From NCBI GenBank assembly GCA_028874175.1, contig JAPPLN010000005.1, positions 1 through 41,648 on the forward strand: a stretch of DNA of 41,648 bases, written 5' to 3'. A program made the translations under genes and the position numbers. Positions 1 through 8,526 of the stretch are shown one piece after another. The DNA is from Chloroflexota bacterium. Its GTDB lineage: Bacteria; Chloroflexota; UBA11872. How positions within the stretch are numbered: the stretch's first letter is position 1; each line of letters opens with the position of its first letter. The notes under the pieces are model-generated. The model worked only from the letters and a program-made list of their open reading frames with translations. It searched no databases and had not been told where the DNA came from.

Positions 1-55
1 CTGTGGATGTCAGTTGGAATTCAGGCGCTTGAACGCCCTCGGACACCGTGGCCAT
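1..55 (-). CDS. Peroxiredoxin-like protein, N-terminal fragment
   Basis: Only the first 18 codons are inside the window; the gene runs off the left edge. The visible peptide MATVSEGVQAPEFQLTST resembles the start of AhpC/TSA (Bcp-type) thiol peroxidases, which begin with a V-G-x-x-A-P-[DE]-F-x-L segment. The ATG is preceded by a GGAG ribosome binding site about eight bases upstream on the minus strand. It lies 60 bases downstream of purA on the same strand, so it is probably the last visible gene of that run. The catalytic Cys region is outside the window, so the family call rests on this short match alone. Confidence 0.5.
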   Translation of the reverse strand, partial: MATVSEGVQAPEFQLTST

Positions 56-115
56 CGGTTCGTCTCCGCCTGGGCGAGATGGTGGACGCCAGCGTACCGA
101 ACGACGCCGGCAGGC

Positions 116-1411
116 CTATACCGACGCGAAAGGGTCTCGAAGCACGATGGCGGCGTCGCGGTGACGGCCGGTGCCAATCAGGCCGAGGGGGATGCCGGTG
201 ATCTGGCTGATTGCTTCGACGTAGCTGCGTGCGTTGGGCGGTAGGTCGTCCAGGTCGCTGATGCCTTCGGTCGGAGACATCCAGCCGGGAAACTCCTCGT
301 AGATCGGGCGAGCGCGATCGAACTTGCGAGTGTCTGGCGCCAGTTCGGTGCGCTTGCCGTCCAGTTCGTAGGCCACGGCCACCCTGATGCGTTCCAGTCC
401 ATCGAGGGCGTCGATCTTGGTCAGCGCCAGGCAGTCGATACCGCTAAGAGCGGCCGCGGTGCGCACGGCGACGGCATCGAACCACCCGCAGCGCCTGGGT
501 CGGCCGGTCGATGCCCCGTACTCACCGCCGGCGACTTCGCGCAAGTGGCTTGCGGTCTCATCGAATAACTCCGTGGGAAACGGACCCTCGCCGACGGACG
601 ACGAGAAGGCTTTGGCGACGCCCCAAACCTGGTCAAGTTCGCGCGGCGGGATGCCCGCGCCGACACAGGCACCACCGGCCGACGGACTCGACGAGGTGAC
701 GTAAGGGTAGTGGCCCCAGTCCAGATCCCGCATGACGCCGAGTTGGCCTTCGAGCAGGATTCGGCAGTCCTCAGCCAGGGCCTCGCCCACGATCGGCAGG
801 GTGTCCACGATGTGCGGGGCGAGCGCGTCACCCCACTCGAGGGCCTGGTCAATCAGCGCCTGCGGGTCCTGTGGCGCCACGCCGTAGCCACTTTCCAAGA
901 GCCTGTTCTTGGGCTCCAGGATTGCCGGCAGCCACTCATGCAGGTAGTCGGCATCGAGCAGGTCGCCCATCCGAACGCCGGAGCGGGCGGCCTTGTCGGC
1001 GTAGGTCGGGCCTATGCCACGGAGCGTGGTGCCCTGGGCCAGATCGCCGCGCTGGGCTTCTTCGGCGGCATCGAGGGCCACGTGGTAGGGCATCACGGCG
1101 TGGGCGCGCTCGGCGATCCAGAAGCGGTCGAAGGAGAGGTTGGCTCGGGTCCCAAGTTCTTCCAGTTCTTCCAGCAGGGCCGCCGGGTTGATGACGGTGC
1201 CGGGCCCCAGGATGTTCGTGACGTCAGGGTTAAAGATTCCGGAGGGGGCCAGGTGAAGCTTGAAGGTGCCCTGATCGTTGATGACGGTGTGCCCGGCATT
1301 GTTTCCGCCCTGGAAGCGGATGACCATTTCGGCGTGCTGGGCAAAGCGGTCGACGACCTTGCCCTTACCTTCGTCGCCCCATTGGGCGCCAAGGACGGCG
1401 ACAGTGCTCAT
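116..1411 (-). CDS. purA: Adenylosuccinate synthetase
   Basis: This 431-residue cytoplasmic enzyme joins IMP and aspartate with GTP hydrolysis to make adenylosuccinate, the first committed step to AMP. The N-terminus carries the GTP-binding loop GDEGKGK (residues 12-18) with catalytic Asp13, and GNNAGHT with catalytic His41. The middle has the IMP-binding stretch GTTLRGIGPTYADKAARSG and the segment EGQLGV...DWGHYPYVTSSS. The C-terminal part has STGRPRRCGWFDAVA and the LTKIDALDGL guanine-recognition region. The open frame extends 84 codons upstream, but the ATG chosen gives the normal family start and length and has an AGGTGG ribosome binding site about six bases away. It follows pyrG by 70 bases on the same strand. 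Confidence 0.97.
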   Translation of the reverse strand: MSTVAVLGAQWGDEGKGKVVDRFAQHAEMVIRFQGGNNAGHTVINDQGTFKLHLAPSGIFNPDVTNILGPGTVINPAALLEELEELGTRANLSFDRFWIAERAHAVMPYHVALDAAEEAQRGDLAQGTTLRGIGPTYADKAARSGVRMGDLLDADYLHEWLPAILEPKNRLLESGYGVAPQDPQALIDQALEWGDALAPHIVDTLPIVGEALAEDCRILLEGQLGVMRDLDWGHYPYVTSSSPSAGGACVGAGIPPRELDQVWGVAKAFSSSVGEGPFPTELFDETASHLREVAGGEYGASTGRPRRCGWFDAVAVRTAAALSGIDCLALTKIDALDGLERIRVAVAYELDGKRTELAPDTRKFDRARPIYEEFPGWMSPTEGISDLDDLPPNARSYVEAISQITGIPLGLIGTGRHRDAAIVLRDPFASV

Positions 1412-1481
1412 GACAACCACCTGCTGGGCGGCGCGACAGCTTGGGATCGCATAGGTCTCTGCATTTCTGAGTTTGGGGCCG

Positions 1482-3146
1482 TTAGGTGACGGCTTCGGGT
1501 CTGAATTCCAGCAGGGGAATCGCGTGGCGGCCTTCGGCGTGACGGATGGCGGCGCGAAGCAAGCCGGTAAAGAGCGGGTGCGGGCGATTGGGTCGGGACG
1601 CGAACTCAGGGTGGAACTGGCAGCCCACGAACCAGGGGTGTCCCTCGAATTCGATGATCTCAACCAGTTGGCTGTCCGGCGAAAGCCCGCTGAAGGTCAT
1701 GCCCTCGGCGCGCAGCAGCCGGCGGTATTTGTTATTGAATTCCATGCGGTGGCGGTGGCGCTCCCGCACCGACGGGATTCCGTACGCCGCGCGCGCCAAG
1801 GTGCCCTCTACGAGTTCGCACGGCCAGAGGCCGAGACGCATCGATCCGCCCATTTCGGAGACATCGTAGTACTCGGGCATAGGGTGAATGACCGGATGCC
1901 GCGTGTCGGGGTCAAACTCAATGCTGTCGCAAGCGTCTGTGCCGAGGACCTTGCGCGCGAACTCGATGACAGCGATCTGCATACCGAGACACAGGCCGAG
2001 ATAGGGAACCTTGTTCACGCGGGCGTAGTGCGCGGCCTGAATCTTGCCTTCGATGCCGCGCGGACCGAATCCACCGGGAACGATGACGGCGGCCGTGCCC
2101 TCCAGGAGGTCGGCCGGATCGCGGTCTTCCAGATCCTCCGAGTCGACCCAGCGAATCACGGGGTCGATGCCGAGCGCTATGCCGGCGTGCCGAACAGCTT
2201 CGATGACACTGAGGTACGAGTCCGGAAGCGAGACGTACTTGCCGACGATGGCCACTTCGAGCTGTGGTCGCGGCTCGCGCAGGGCCGCGACAATACCGCG
2301 CCACTCGTCGAGGTCCGGCCGGACATCGGGCAGTTGCAGACGCTCGGCGATGATGGTTCCAAGACCGGCGGCCTCAAGGGCCAGCGGTACCTCGTAAATG
2401 GTGTCCACGTCGACGTTTGATATCACCGCACGCGCATCGATATCAGCAAACAGGGCAATCTTTTCGCGAAGTTCGAGGTTGAGCGGAGCGTCGGAGCGGC
2501 AAATCACCACGTCGGGGTGAATGCCCAGGCCGCGCAACTGCGTCACGCTGTGTTGGGTGGGTTTGGTCTTGAGTTCGCCGGTGGCGCCGATGCGGGGAAC
2601 AAGGGTCACATGCACGTAGAGCACGTTTTCGCTGCCGACTTCGCGGCGCATCTGGCGGAGCGCCTCGACGAAGGGGATGTTCTCGATGTCGCCGACGGTT
2701 CCGCCGACTTCCACGATCACGACGTCGGCATCGTGGGTCTTGCCCACGTCGTGAATGCGCGCCTTGATTTCGTCGGTGACGTGGGGAATGACCTGGATGG
2801 TTCCACCGAGAAAGTCGCCGCGCCGCTCGCGGCTGATTACGCGGTCGTAGACGCCGCCGGTTGTGAGGTTGCTAACCGCGCGAAGATTCTCATCAATGAA
2901 CCGCTCATAGTGGCCGAGGTCCAGGTCGGTCTCGGCGCCGTCCACGGTTACGAAGACTTCGCCGTGCTGAAGGGGGCTCATCGTGCCGGGATCCACGTTG
3001 ATATACGGGTCCAACTTCATCACGGAGACCTTGAGCGAGCGGCTCTTGAGCAGGCGACCGATGCTGGCGACGCTGACGCCCTTGCCAACACCGCTGAGCA
3101 CCCCGCCGGTGACGAATATGAACTTGCGCGCCGTACCGCCAGTCAT
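1482..3146 (-). CDS. pyrG: CTP synthase (glutamine hydrolysing)
   Basis: This 554-residue protein converts UTP to CTP using ATP and glutamine, the last step of de novo pyrimidine nucleotide synthesis. Residues 8-270 form the amidoligase domain, with KFIFVTGGVLSGVGKG at the start and the Mg/ATP site around DPYINVDPGTMSP. Residues 295-540 form the class I glutamine amidotransferase domain, with PGGFGPRG for the oxyanion loop, nucleophile Cys386 in GLCLGMQ and the His512/Glu514 pair in FHPEF. The start was set at the ATG giving the standard MxxxxxKFIFVTGG N-terminus; the open frame continues 51 codons upstream without family similarity. No clear Shine-Dalgarno sequence precedes it. It lies 55 bases after the MBL-fold gene. 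Confidence 0.97.
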   Translation of the reverse strand: MTGGTARKFIFVTGGVLSGVGKGVSVASIGRLLKSRSLKVSVMKLDPYINVDPGTMSPLQHGEVFVTVDGAETDLDLGHYERFIDENLRAVSNLTTGGVYDRVISRERRGDFLGGTIQVIPHVTDEIKARIHDVGKTHDADVVIVEVGGTVGDIENIPFVEALRQMRREVGSENVLYVHVTLVPRIGATGELKTKPTQHSVTQLRGLGIHPDVVICRSDAPLNLELREKIALFADIDARAVISNVDVDTIYEVPLALEAAGLGTIIAERLQLPDVRPDLDEWRGIVAALREPRPQLEVAIVGKYVSLPDSYLSVIEAVRHAGIALGIDPVIRWVDSEDLEDRDPADLLEGTAAVIVPGGFGPRGIEGKIQAAHYARVNKVPYLGLCLGMQIAVIEFARKVLGTDACDSIEFDPDTRHPVIHPMPEYYDVSEMGGSMRLGLWPCELVEGTLARAAYGIPSVRERHRHRMEFNNKYRRLLRAEGMTFSGLSPDSQLVEIIEFEGHPWFVGCQFHPEFASRPNRPHPLFTGLLRAAIRHAEGRHAIPLLEFRPEAVT

Positions 3147-3201
3147 GGGGCGTGGATGCGCGCCACTGGGCGGCTCCGGCTGCGGTCGGGAAAGAGAGTC
3201 A

Positions 3202-3825
3202 TCAGGCGGCACGCTGGGCCAGTACACGAGTCGCGACAGGCTCAGGGAGGTTCGACAGCGAGACATTGACGGACGTTTCGGGCGTGGGCTCGGCTTCACT
3301 TAGCGCTTTGGCGGCATCGAGCCAGGAGTTTCGACCGTTGGACGACTGGCCGAAGGGGACCACGATGTTGGGCTCAATGCGGTTCACCAGGTTGACGACG
3401 CGCTCTACGCCGTCATCGGCATTGACCACCAAGACCTGCGCCGTTCCGAGTTCCTCAAGCATCTCATTGGTCATCTCACAGGCAAGGCTGGGAATCAACG
3501 CCACGGTGACCCGGTCAATGTCCAGGGCGTAGACGGTGTGGCCCGGACGGCCGCTGGACGCGCGAGGCCCCGCGATCCCATGCAGGTAGACGCCGGACAC
3601 GTCGTATTCGCCGGGGCCGGCGGCCACGTATGGATCGCGGCTCTGGTGGTTCGGGAGCACGAGGCGCTCAGTGCCCGGTGGGACTTCAGGATTCGTGACG
3701 GCGATCAAGTCAGCCTTGGGGAACGTGGATCGGCGTGTTCGCCCGGAAGTCTGTGGGTCGGTGACGAGCGCGCCGTCGCGTCCGCGGAATCGAAAGCAAT
3801 TGCCCCCGATCCACGTGATTTCCAT
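3202..3825 (-). CDS. Metallo-beta-lactamase-fold protein, metal ligands lost
   Basis: This 207-residue protein keeps the scaffold of UPF0173/COG2220-type MBL hydrolases: MEITWIGGNCFRFRGR at the start, VTDP near residue 21, GPGEYDVSGVYLHGI at 70-84, a VYALDID strand near 98, a VLVV strand near 131 and an IEPNIVVPFG strand near 150. The metal-binding positions are changed. The usual GHSCF is GGNCF (residues 7-11), the SHxHxDH loop is replaced by VTNPEVPP (43-50), the GDxGH segment by IPSLAC (111-116), and the terminal MHY by PFG. It is therefore probably not a metal-dependent hydrolase; a binding or structural role is inferred. It is the first gene of the pyrG-purA run. The start is the first ATG that gives the family N-terminus. 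Confidence 0.8.
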   Translation of the reverse strand: MEITWIGGNCFRFRGRDGALVTDPQTSGRTRRSTFPKADLIAVTNPEVPPGTERLVLPNHQSRDPYVAAGPGEYDVSGVYLHGIAGPRASSGRPGHTVYALDIDRVTVALIPSLACEMTNEMLEELGTAQVLVVNADDGVERVVNLVNRIEPNIVVPFGQSSNGRNSWLDAAKALSEAEPTPETSVNVSLSNLPEPVATRVLAQRAA

Positions 3826-3906
3826 GCGCTGCGCAGGCTCCAACGCCTGTCGGACTCCGTAGGGTAGCACGGTGTCGAATCGGGCCGGATGGACCGCGAA
3901 CTGCGT

Positions 3907-3912
3907 TAGAAT
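3907..3912 (+). promoter_or_regulatory. Possible -10 element upstream of wzm
   Basis: TAGAAT resembles a sigma70-type -10 (TATAAT). Transcription would begin near 3919, about 24 bases before the wzm ATG. No convincing -35 lies 16-18 bases upstream, so the call is weak. The element sits between the divergent MBL-fold and wzm genes, where a promoter for wzm is expected. Confidence 0.3.
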
Positions 3913-3917
3913 CACTT

Positions 3918-3941
3918 GCCCCTGTGTCGAGGGGGCTTTTT
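3918..3941 (+). other. Hairpin plus T6 tract directly before the wzm start
   Basis: GCCCC (3918-3922) can pair with GGGGC (3932-3936) around a nine-base loop, and six T residues follow (3937-3942, the last directly before the ATG at 3943). This looks like an intrinsic terminator, but the gene upstream is divergent, so there is no plus-strand transcript for it to end. It would form the extreme 5' end of a wzm transcript and leaves no room for a Shine-Dalgarno sequence. A translation-control or stability role, or attenuation of pervasive transcription, is inferred. Confidence 0.45.
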
Positions 3942-3942
3942 T

Positions 3943-4785
3943 ATGGCCGCCATTGCTGCGAAGGGGCGACTCGCCCCGGCCCGACAGGTTCTAGCCGCCG
4001 CGCGCGAACTGCACGAGTACGCCGACCTGCTGCGAAACCTGGTGGTGCGCGACTTGAAGGTTCGGTATCGCGGGTCGGTGCTTGGGTTTGCCTGGGCCTT
4101 GCTCAACCCGCTGTTGATGATGGGTGTCTTTACGCTCGTTTTCCAGGTCTTGGCCAAGTCGGACCCGATCGAGCGATATCCGTTCTTCCTGCTGAGCGCG
4201 CTGGTTCCCTGGCTGTTCACGCAGCACGCGCTGACGACGGCGATGCGGAGCGTCACGTCCAACGCCTTGCTGATCAAGAAGGTCTACTTTCCGCGCGAAC
4301 TCCTGCCGCTGAGCGCCGTGCTGGCCAGCTTTATCAACTTCGTGCTGGCGTACGTGGTCTTCTGGCTGGTCGCGTTGCCATTCGGCGTTGGGGTCACAAG
4401 GACCATGCTGGCCGTGCCCCTGGTCATGCTGCTGCACCTGACATTCGTTTTGGGGCTGGGGCTCGTGCTCGCGACGGTGAATGTCTTCTTCCGCGACACC
4501 GAACACATTGTCGAGGTGGGGCTGCTGGCCTGGTTTTTCCTGACGCCGATCTTCTACGCAATGTCCATCGTCCCGAATCAAACGGTCCTCGGTCTGGACA
4601 TTCATCGGTGGGTGTTCATGCTCAATCCGATGGCCACACTCGTGACGGACTACCGCTATGCGTTCATGTGGGGGTTTCCGCCGATTCGGCACACGCTTGT
4701 GACGATCGTGACCGCCCTTGTGCTACTGAGCGTTGGCTGGTGGATGTTCCGGCGGCTGGCCAGCCGCTTCGCTGAAGAGCTCTAG
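3943..4785 (+). CDS. wzm: ABC-2 type polysaccharide export permease
   Basis: This 280-residue membrane protein is the permease half of a Wzm/Wzt-type exporter, which moves undecaprenyl-linked glycans across the cytoplasmic membrane. The amphipathic N-terminal segment RDLKVRYRGSVLGFAW (residues 37-51) leads into the first membrane helix, a hallmark of the family. About six hydrophobic segments follow (near 52-70, 82-100, 122-147, 155-180, 193-210 and 252-268). The NVFFRDTEHI motif (180-189) and LTPIFY (200-205) are also typical. The ATG at 3943 is preferred over an in-frame TTG at 3916, which would start inside the hairpin. Its ATPase partner is at 5462, unusually separated from it by a minus-strand gene. 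Confidence 0.93.
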   Translation: MAAIAAKGRLAPARQVLAAARELHEYADLLRNLVVRDLKVRYRGSVLGFAWALLNPLLMMGVFTLVFQVLAKSDPIERYPFFLLSALVPWLFTQHALTTAMRSVTSNALLIKKVYFPRELLPLSAVLASFINFVLAYVVFWLVALPFGVGVTRTMLAVPLVMLLHLTFVLGLGLVLATVNVFFRDTEHIVEVGLLAWFFLTPIFYAMSIVPNQTVLGLDIHRWVFMLNPMATLVTDYRYAFMWGFPPIRHTLVTIVTALVLLSVGWWMFRRLASRFAEEL

Positions 4786-4909
4786 CGCGTATGCCGGATC
4801 AATGCCACGCAAGGCTCGGACCAGTGCGAGACCGTCCGACGTGACGTTGCGTTCGGCACGTACGGTCGATCGAGCACGGTGGAAACACTCCGTCAGTGCC
4901 AGATGCCGC

Positions 4910-5371
4910 TCAACGCACGGGGAAAAAGATGTCGGTGCGCCACTTCGACTGGTCGGGCTCCGCGCCAGGATCGGTGACATAGACCTCCCAAGGCACACCC
5001 GCCGGTTCGAGACCCTCCGAACCCATCCACTCCGTCAGCGCGGACCACGACTGCGGGAGGTTGTCGTACGGGCCGAGGTGGGTAACGGTGGCCACGGTAC
5101 CAGCGGGCAGTTCCCCAGCCTCGACGCGGCCCTTCCCGTCCATTGGCGAAGCAACGGGCATCCCGCACTCGAGGTCGACTGTGGCTCCGTCCATCGAGTG
5201 GTAGCGGGAAAACGGCATTCCAGCAGGCTGCTCACCGCTCTCCTGAATGTACCCGTAAACCTCCCCGAACAGCGACCCCATCAACTCTTCGAGCTTGTCC
5301 ATCGTGCTCGTCGCACGGATGGCCAGTATGGGCTGGGCTCCGATCTCCTTTGTTTCGAAACTCAGCTTCAT
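4910..5371 (-). CDS. GyrI-like / effector-binding domain protein
   Basis: This 153-residue protein consists of one GyrI-like (AraC effector-binding, SOUL/bacterial transcription activator) fold. Recognisable stretches are the first strand KLSFETKEIGAQPILAIR, GMPFSRYHSMD in the middle, the GxVATVTHLGPYDNLPQSW segment, and the final WRTDIFFPV strand. No DNA-binding domain is present, so it is a stand-alone small-molecule-binding protein of unknown ligand. The ATG has a strong GAGGGG ribosome binding site about eight bases upstream. It lies on the minus strand between wzm and wzt. The 124 bases between wzm and this gene hold no recognisable terminator. Confidence 0.8.
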   Translation of the reverse strand: MKLSFETKEIGAQPILAIRATSTMDKLEELMGSLFGEVYGYIQESGEQPAGMPFSRYHSMDGATVDLECGMPVASPMDGKGRVEAGELPAGTVATVTHLGPYDNLPQSWSALTEWMGSEGLEPAGVPWEVYVTDPGAEPDQSKWRTDIFFPVR

Positions 5372-5461
5372 CGTCCGTTCCCCTCGGTCTGTGGATGGTC
5401 GCAGGCCGACCACTCTCGGCGCCCGGCTAGTCTAGGGCGACTCGGGGAAATCAAGGTCTAG

Positions 5462-7168
5462 ATGCCTGCCGCCATTGAACTTCGTGGGATCCGCAAGCGT
5501 TTCAGGATCCGGCACGAAGCCGCGCGCACGTGGCAGGGCATGGCGTTGGCGTTGCTCGGCCGCCGACGTATCGAGCACGAAGAATTTTGGGCGCTCGACG
5601 GTGTGGACCTGCAGGTCGAGGAAGGCGAGACCCTTGGAATCATCGGTCCCAACGGGTCTGGCAAGACCACGATTCTGAAGCTGTTGGCGCGCACAATCGA
5701 GCCGACGGCGGGCGCTGTCCAGACGAGAGGCAAGGTCTTCGGCCTGCTTGAGTTGGGCGCCGGGATGCACCCAGACCTGACGGGCCGCGAGAACATTTTC
5801 CTTAACGGTTCGTTTCTCGGCATCGAGCGCAATGAGATGCGGCAGCTCTACGACCGCATCGTGGCGTTCGCCGAATTGGAACGCTTTATCGACACGCCGG
5901 TTCGCCACTACTCGTCCGGCATGTTCATGCGGCTCGGATTCTCCATCGCCATCAACGTCGATCCAGACATCCTGCTGATCGACGAAGTGCTGGCGGTCGG
6001 AGACGCTCGGTTCACGACCAAGTGTTACGAGGCGCTGGCCGAGATCAAGGCCCGCAGCCGCACGCTGGTTTTCGTGTCGCACGATCCGATTCAGGTGCGG
6101 CGATTCTGCGACCGGGTGCTATGGATTGACCGCGGCCAAATCCAGGCTCTGGGCGATCCGCGCGATGTCATCCAACAGTACCTGCAGTACATGCGGGGCG
6201 CGGCAGCCGCAGTGTCGACGGAGGGCAGCGAGTCGATGCCCAATCTCGGCGGCGACAAGTTACGCATCCAGGCGGTTGTAGCGACGGACGGGGTCACTGG
6301 AACGGAGAGTTACGCCTATCTGCCGGGTGGCGTGGTGCACCTGCAGATGGAGCTCGAGTCAGACGCATATCTGGATGACGTTGTGGTGGGCTGTGCGGTG
6401 CGTCGCAGCGACGGTCTTCTGATGCACGAGACTTCCACTGCCGCAACTCTGGGGCCCATAGGCGTGCACCCGGGACGCGCACGCGTCGAGTGTTCGCTCG
6501 GGCCGCTGCCGTTGGGTCCGGGAAGCTACCAGTTGTCACTGGGCGCCTGGCCAGCTGACGATCGTCTGCATCCGTATCACCTGTGGCCAGACGCCATCAC
6601 GCTCTTCGTGGGCAAGGCCACGGGCTCCCAGCGCGGCGTGGCCGTGGTGCCGTCGCAGTGGCGGGTAGCCGTTGCGACGTCCACGGATGAGCTTCGGTCC
6701 TCGACGGCGCCGATCGCTCAGCCGGACATGCTCTCGGAACCCGCCGGACCGTTCTGGACGTCGCCTCCCGAGAAGCTGGCGATGGGCGCGCCCGACGCCG
6801 AGTGGCTAGGCGAAGGCTGGTTCCCGGCGGAAAACTGGCCGCCGCGCGTCCGCTGGACCAGCGAGCGCTGCGTCGCATACCTCCGCCAAGACGTTGGCCA
6901 CGGCGCCTTGATTCTTTCGGCCTGTCGGCCACTGCATGGTCGCGCCCAAGCCCAGGGCCGCGTGAGCGTGGATGGGCACCATATCGCCACCTTCAGGCTC
7001 CACGGCATGGACTTTGAGGACATTGTCGTTCCGCTCGACCCGGTCACGGCGCCGACGACTCACGAGTTGGTGATCGAGGTTGACGACGCGCTGGTGCCGG
7101 CCGAGGTGGGGTTGGATTCAGACACCCGCCCGTTGGGCATTGCCGTGCGCTCTATTCGGGTGGAATGA
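5462..7168 (+). CDS. wzt: Polysaccharide exporter ATPase with two C-terminal sugar-binding-type domains
   Basis: This 568-residue protein powers the Wzm exporter. Residues 1-245 are the ABC ATPase: Walker A GPNGSGKTT (62-70), signature YSSGMFMRLGFS (150-161), Walker B ILLIDEVLAVGD (170-181) and switch His207. Residues about 265-385 match the Wzt C-terminal beta-sandwich, which in homologues recognises the glycan end. A linker follows, then a third domain at about 448-568 with GEGWFPAE, RVRWT (462-466), a run of beta strands and RPLGIAVRSIRV at the end. Typical Wzt proteins are 400-470 residues, so the last domain is extra. Related domains appear inside the next two proteins. The stop overlaps the next start by four bases (ATGA). 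Confidence 0.93.
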   Translation: MPAAIELRGIRKRFRIRHEAARTWQGMALALLGRRRIEHEEFWALDGVDLQVEEGETLGIIGPNGSGKTTILKLLARTIEPTAGAVQTRGKVFGLLELGAGMHPDLTGRENIFLNGSFLGIERNEMRQLYDRIVAFAELERFIDTPVRHYSSGMFMRLGFSIAINVDPDILLIDEVLAVGDARFTTKCYEALAEIKARSRTLVFVSHDPIQVRRFCDRVLWIDRGQIQALGDPRDVIQQYLQYMRGAAAAVSTEGSESMPNLGGDKLRIQAVVATDGVTGTESYAYLPGGVVHLQMELESDAYLDDVVVGCAVRRSDGLLMHETSTAATLGPIGVHPGRARVECSLGPLPLGPGSYQLSLGAWPADDRLHPYHLWPDAITLFVGKATGSQRGVAVVPSQWRVAVATSTDELRSSTAPIAQPDMLSEPAGPFWTSPPEKLAMGAPDAEWLGEGWFPAENWPPRVRWTSERCVAYLRQDVGHGALILSACRPLHGRAQAQGRVSVDGHHIATFRLHGMDFEDIVVPLDPVTAPTTHELVIEVDDALVPAEVGLDSDTRPLGIAVRSIRVE

Positions 7169-8526
7169 CCAGCGACCACCCGCCCGTCCGGGTTGTTGTG
7201 CTGAACTACAACGGCGCCGGGCGGATCGAGCGATGCATTGAACGATTGCTGGCCACCCGCTATTCGGACCTCCGAGTGACGGTAGTCGACAACGCGTCGA
7301 GCGATGGCTCGCCGGCGCGAATCGAGCAGTCGTACCCGGAAGTGGAACTGATCGAAAACGGAGCCAACCTGGGTTTCTCACGCGGCAACAACCGGGCGTT
7401 GCGCACGGCCGACGAGCCCTACCTGGGGCTACTCAATCCAGACACCGAAGTCGAGCCAGACTGGCTGGAGCCCCTCGTCACACGCCTGAACGACGACCCG
7501 CTCGGCGGCGGCGCAGGGGCCAAGCTGCTGCATCAGCATGATCGACTTCCCGTCAGGTTGACCGCTCCCACGTTCGAACCGCCCCCGCCTGACACGCGAC
7601 GGTTGGGTGTCCAACTCTTTGGCGCCGAGACGAGGGCCGGCCTGGCCGAAGTGACCGGCGGCGCTCATGGGGTGGAACTGAACGAGTTTGGCCATGCATT
7701 TCGCTGGACCGAGGGTTGCACAGACCTTGCGGTACCCGTGGATAGGGCCTCGACAGCGCTACGGCTAGACCTGGCGGCTGGCGACGGACAAGCGCCTTTG
7801 CCCATCATTGTCCAGGCGGGCGACCACCTGCTGGGCGAGGTGCAGGTCGGAAGTGATCGCACGACAGTTCAGTTCGATCTCAAGGCGGAATTGGTGGCTG
7901 GCCTGGCGCGGCCGGCTATCGAATGCGCGGGCATCGTGCCGCTCAGTGACGGCTCAATGCGCGACCGGGGGACGCAGCTGCTGGCCGGCGTGCCCTGGTC
8001 GGCCTGGGACGCGCCCGTCTTTGCCCAGCCCCACGAGGTTTTTGCGCCCAAAGGGGCGGCGGTTCTCTACCGTCGCGCAATGCTGGATGCGCTCGACTAT
8101 CTGGACGACGGCATCTTCATGTATTACGAGGATGCCGATCTTGCCTGGCGCGCCCGGCGCCGTGGCTGGCGCTTTTGGTACGAACCCAACTCGGTTGTGC
8201 GCCACGAACATGCCGCTCTCAGCTGCGAGTGGTCGCCAGCGTTTGTGCGCAATGTCGAATTCGGCAAGCTTCGAATGCTCGGCAAGAACGCACCGCGGGC
8301 CTGGATGGTCCGGCACGCGGCCGCCGCTGTGAAATTCGCGTCGGGCGACGCTCGCCGCGCGCTCGGTATGCGCAACGCGGAGGCGGCACGTTTGGTTTTC
8401 GCGCGCTTGTCGGCACTCACGAGCGCCGTGAATGCGTGGCCACGAACGTGGCAGTGTCGGCGTCTTGAGGCTCGCCTAGCCCCGCTGGACGGTCGGGAGC
8501 TCAGCCCGTTCATTGAGATGTCGTGA
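7165..8526 (+). CDS. GT2 glycosyltransferase with an inserted beta-sandwich-like domain
   Basis: This 453-residue protein is a rhamnosyltransferase-type family 2 (GT-A) enzyme. The nucleotide-sugar fold is clear: VVVLNYNG (residues 10-17), VDNASSDGS (41-49), NLGFSRGNN (68-76) and LLNPDTE (89-95, the DXD-like metal site). The acceptor half resumes at DGSMRDRG (262-269), then GAAVLYRR (297-304) and YYEDADLAWRARRRGW (320-335). Between them, at about 145-255, lies an insertion of roughly 110 residues predicted to be beta-rich, with FRWT at 179-182 and LPIIVQAGDHLLGEV near 212-226. It is related to the extra domains of Wzt and of the following GT4. Start and stop overlap the neighbours by four bases. 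The acceptor and donor sugars are unknown. Confidence 0.88.
   Translation: MTSDHPPVRVVVLNYNGAGRIERCIERLLATRYSDLRVTVVDNASSDGSPARIEQSYPEVELIENGANLGFSRGNNRALRTADEPYLGLLNPDTEVEPDWLEPLVTRLNDDPLGGGAGAKLLHQHDRLPVRLTAPTFEPPPPDTRRLGVQLFGAETRAGLAEVTGGAHGVELNEFGHAFRWTEGCTDLAVPVDRASTALRLDLAAGDGQAPLPIIVQAGDHLLGEVQVGSDRTTVQFDLKAELVAGLARPAIECAGIVPLSDGSMRDRGTQLLAGVPWSAWDAPVFAQPHEVFAPKGAAVLYRRAMLDALDYLDDGIFMYYEDADLAWRARRRGWRFWYEPNSVVRHEHAALSCEWSPAFVRNVEFGKLRMLGKNAPRAWMVRHAAAAVKFASGDARRALGMRNAEAARLVFARLSALTSAVNAWPRTWQCRRLEARLAPLDGRELSPFIEMS

Noticed and set aside
5427-5435. Near-palindrome CTAGTCTAG between the divergent GyrI-like and wzt genes, a possible shared -10
   Set aside because: The -35 spacing is 14 bases on one strand and poor on the other; too weak to call.
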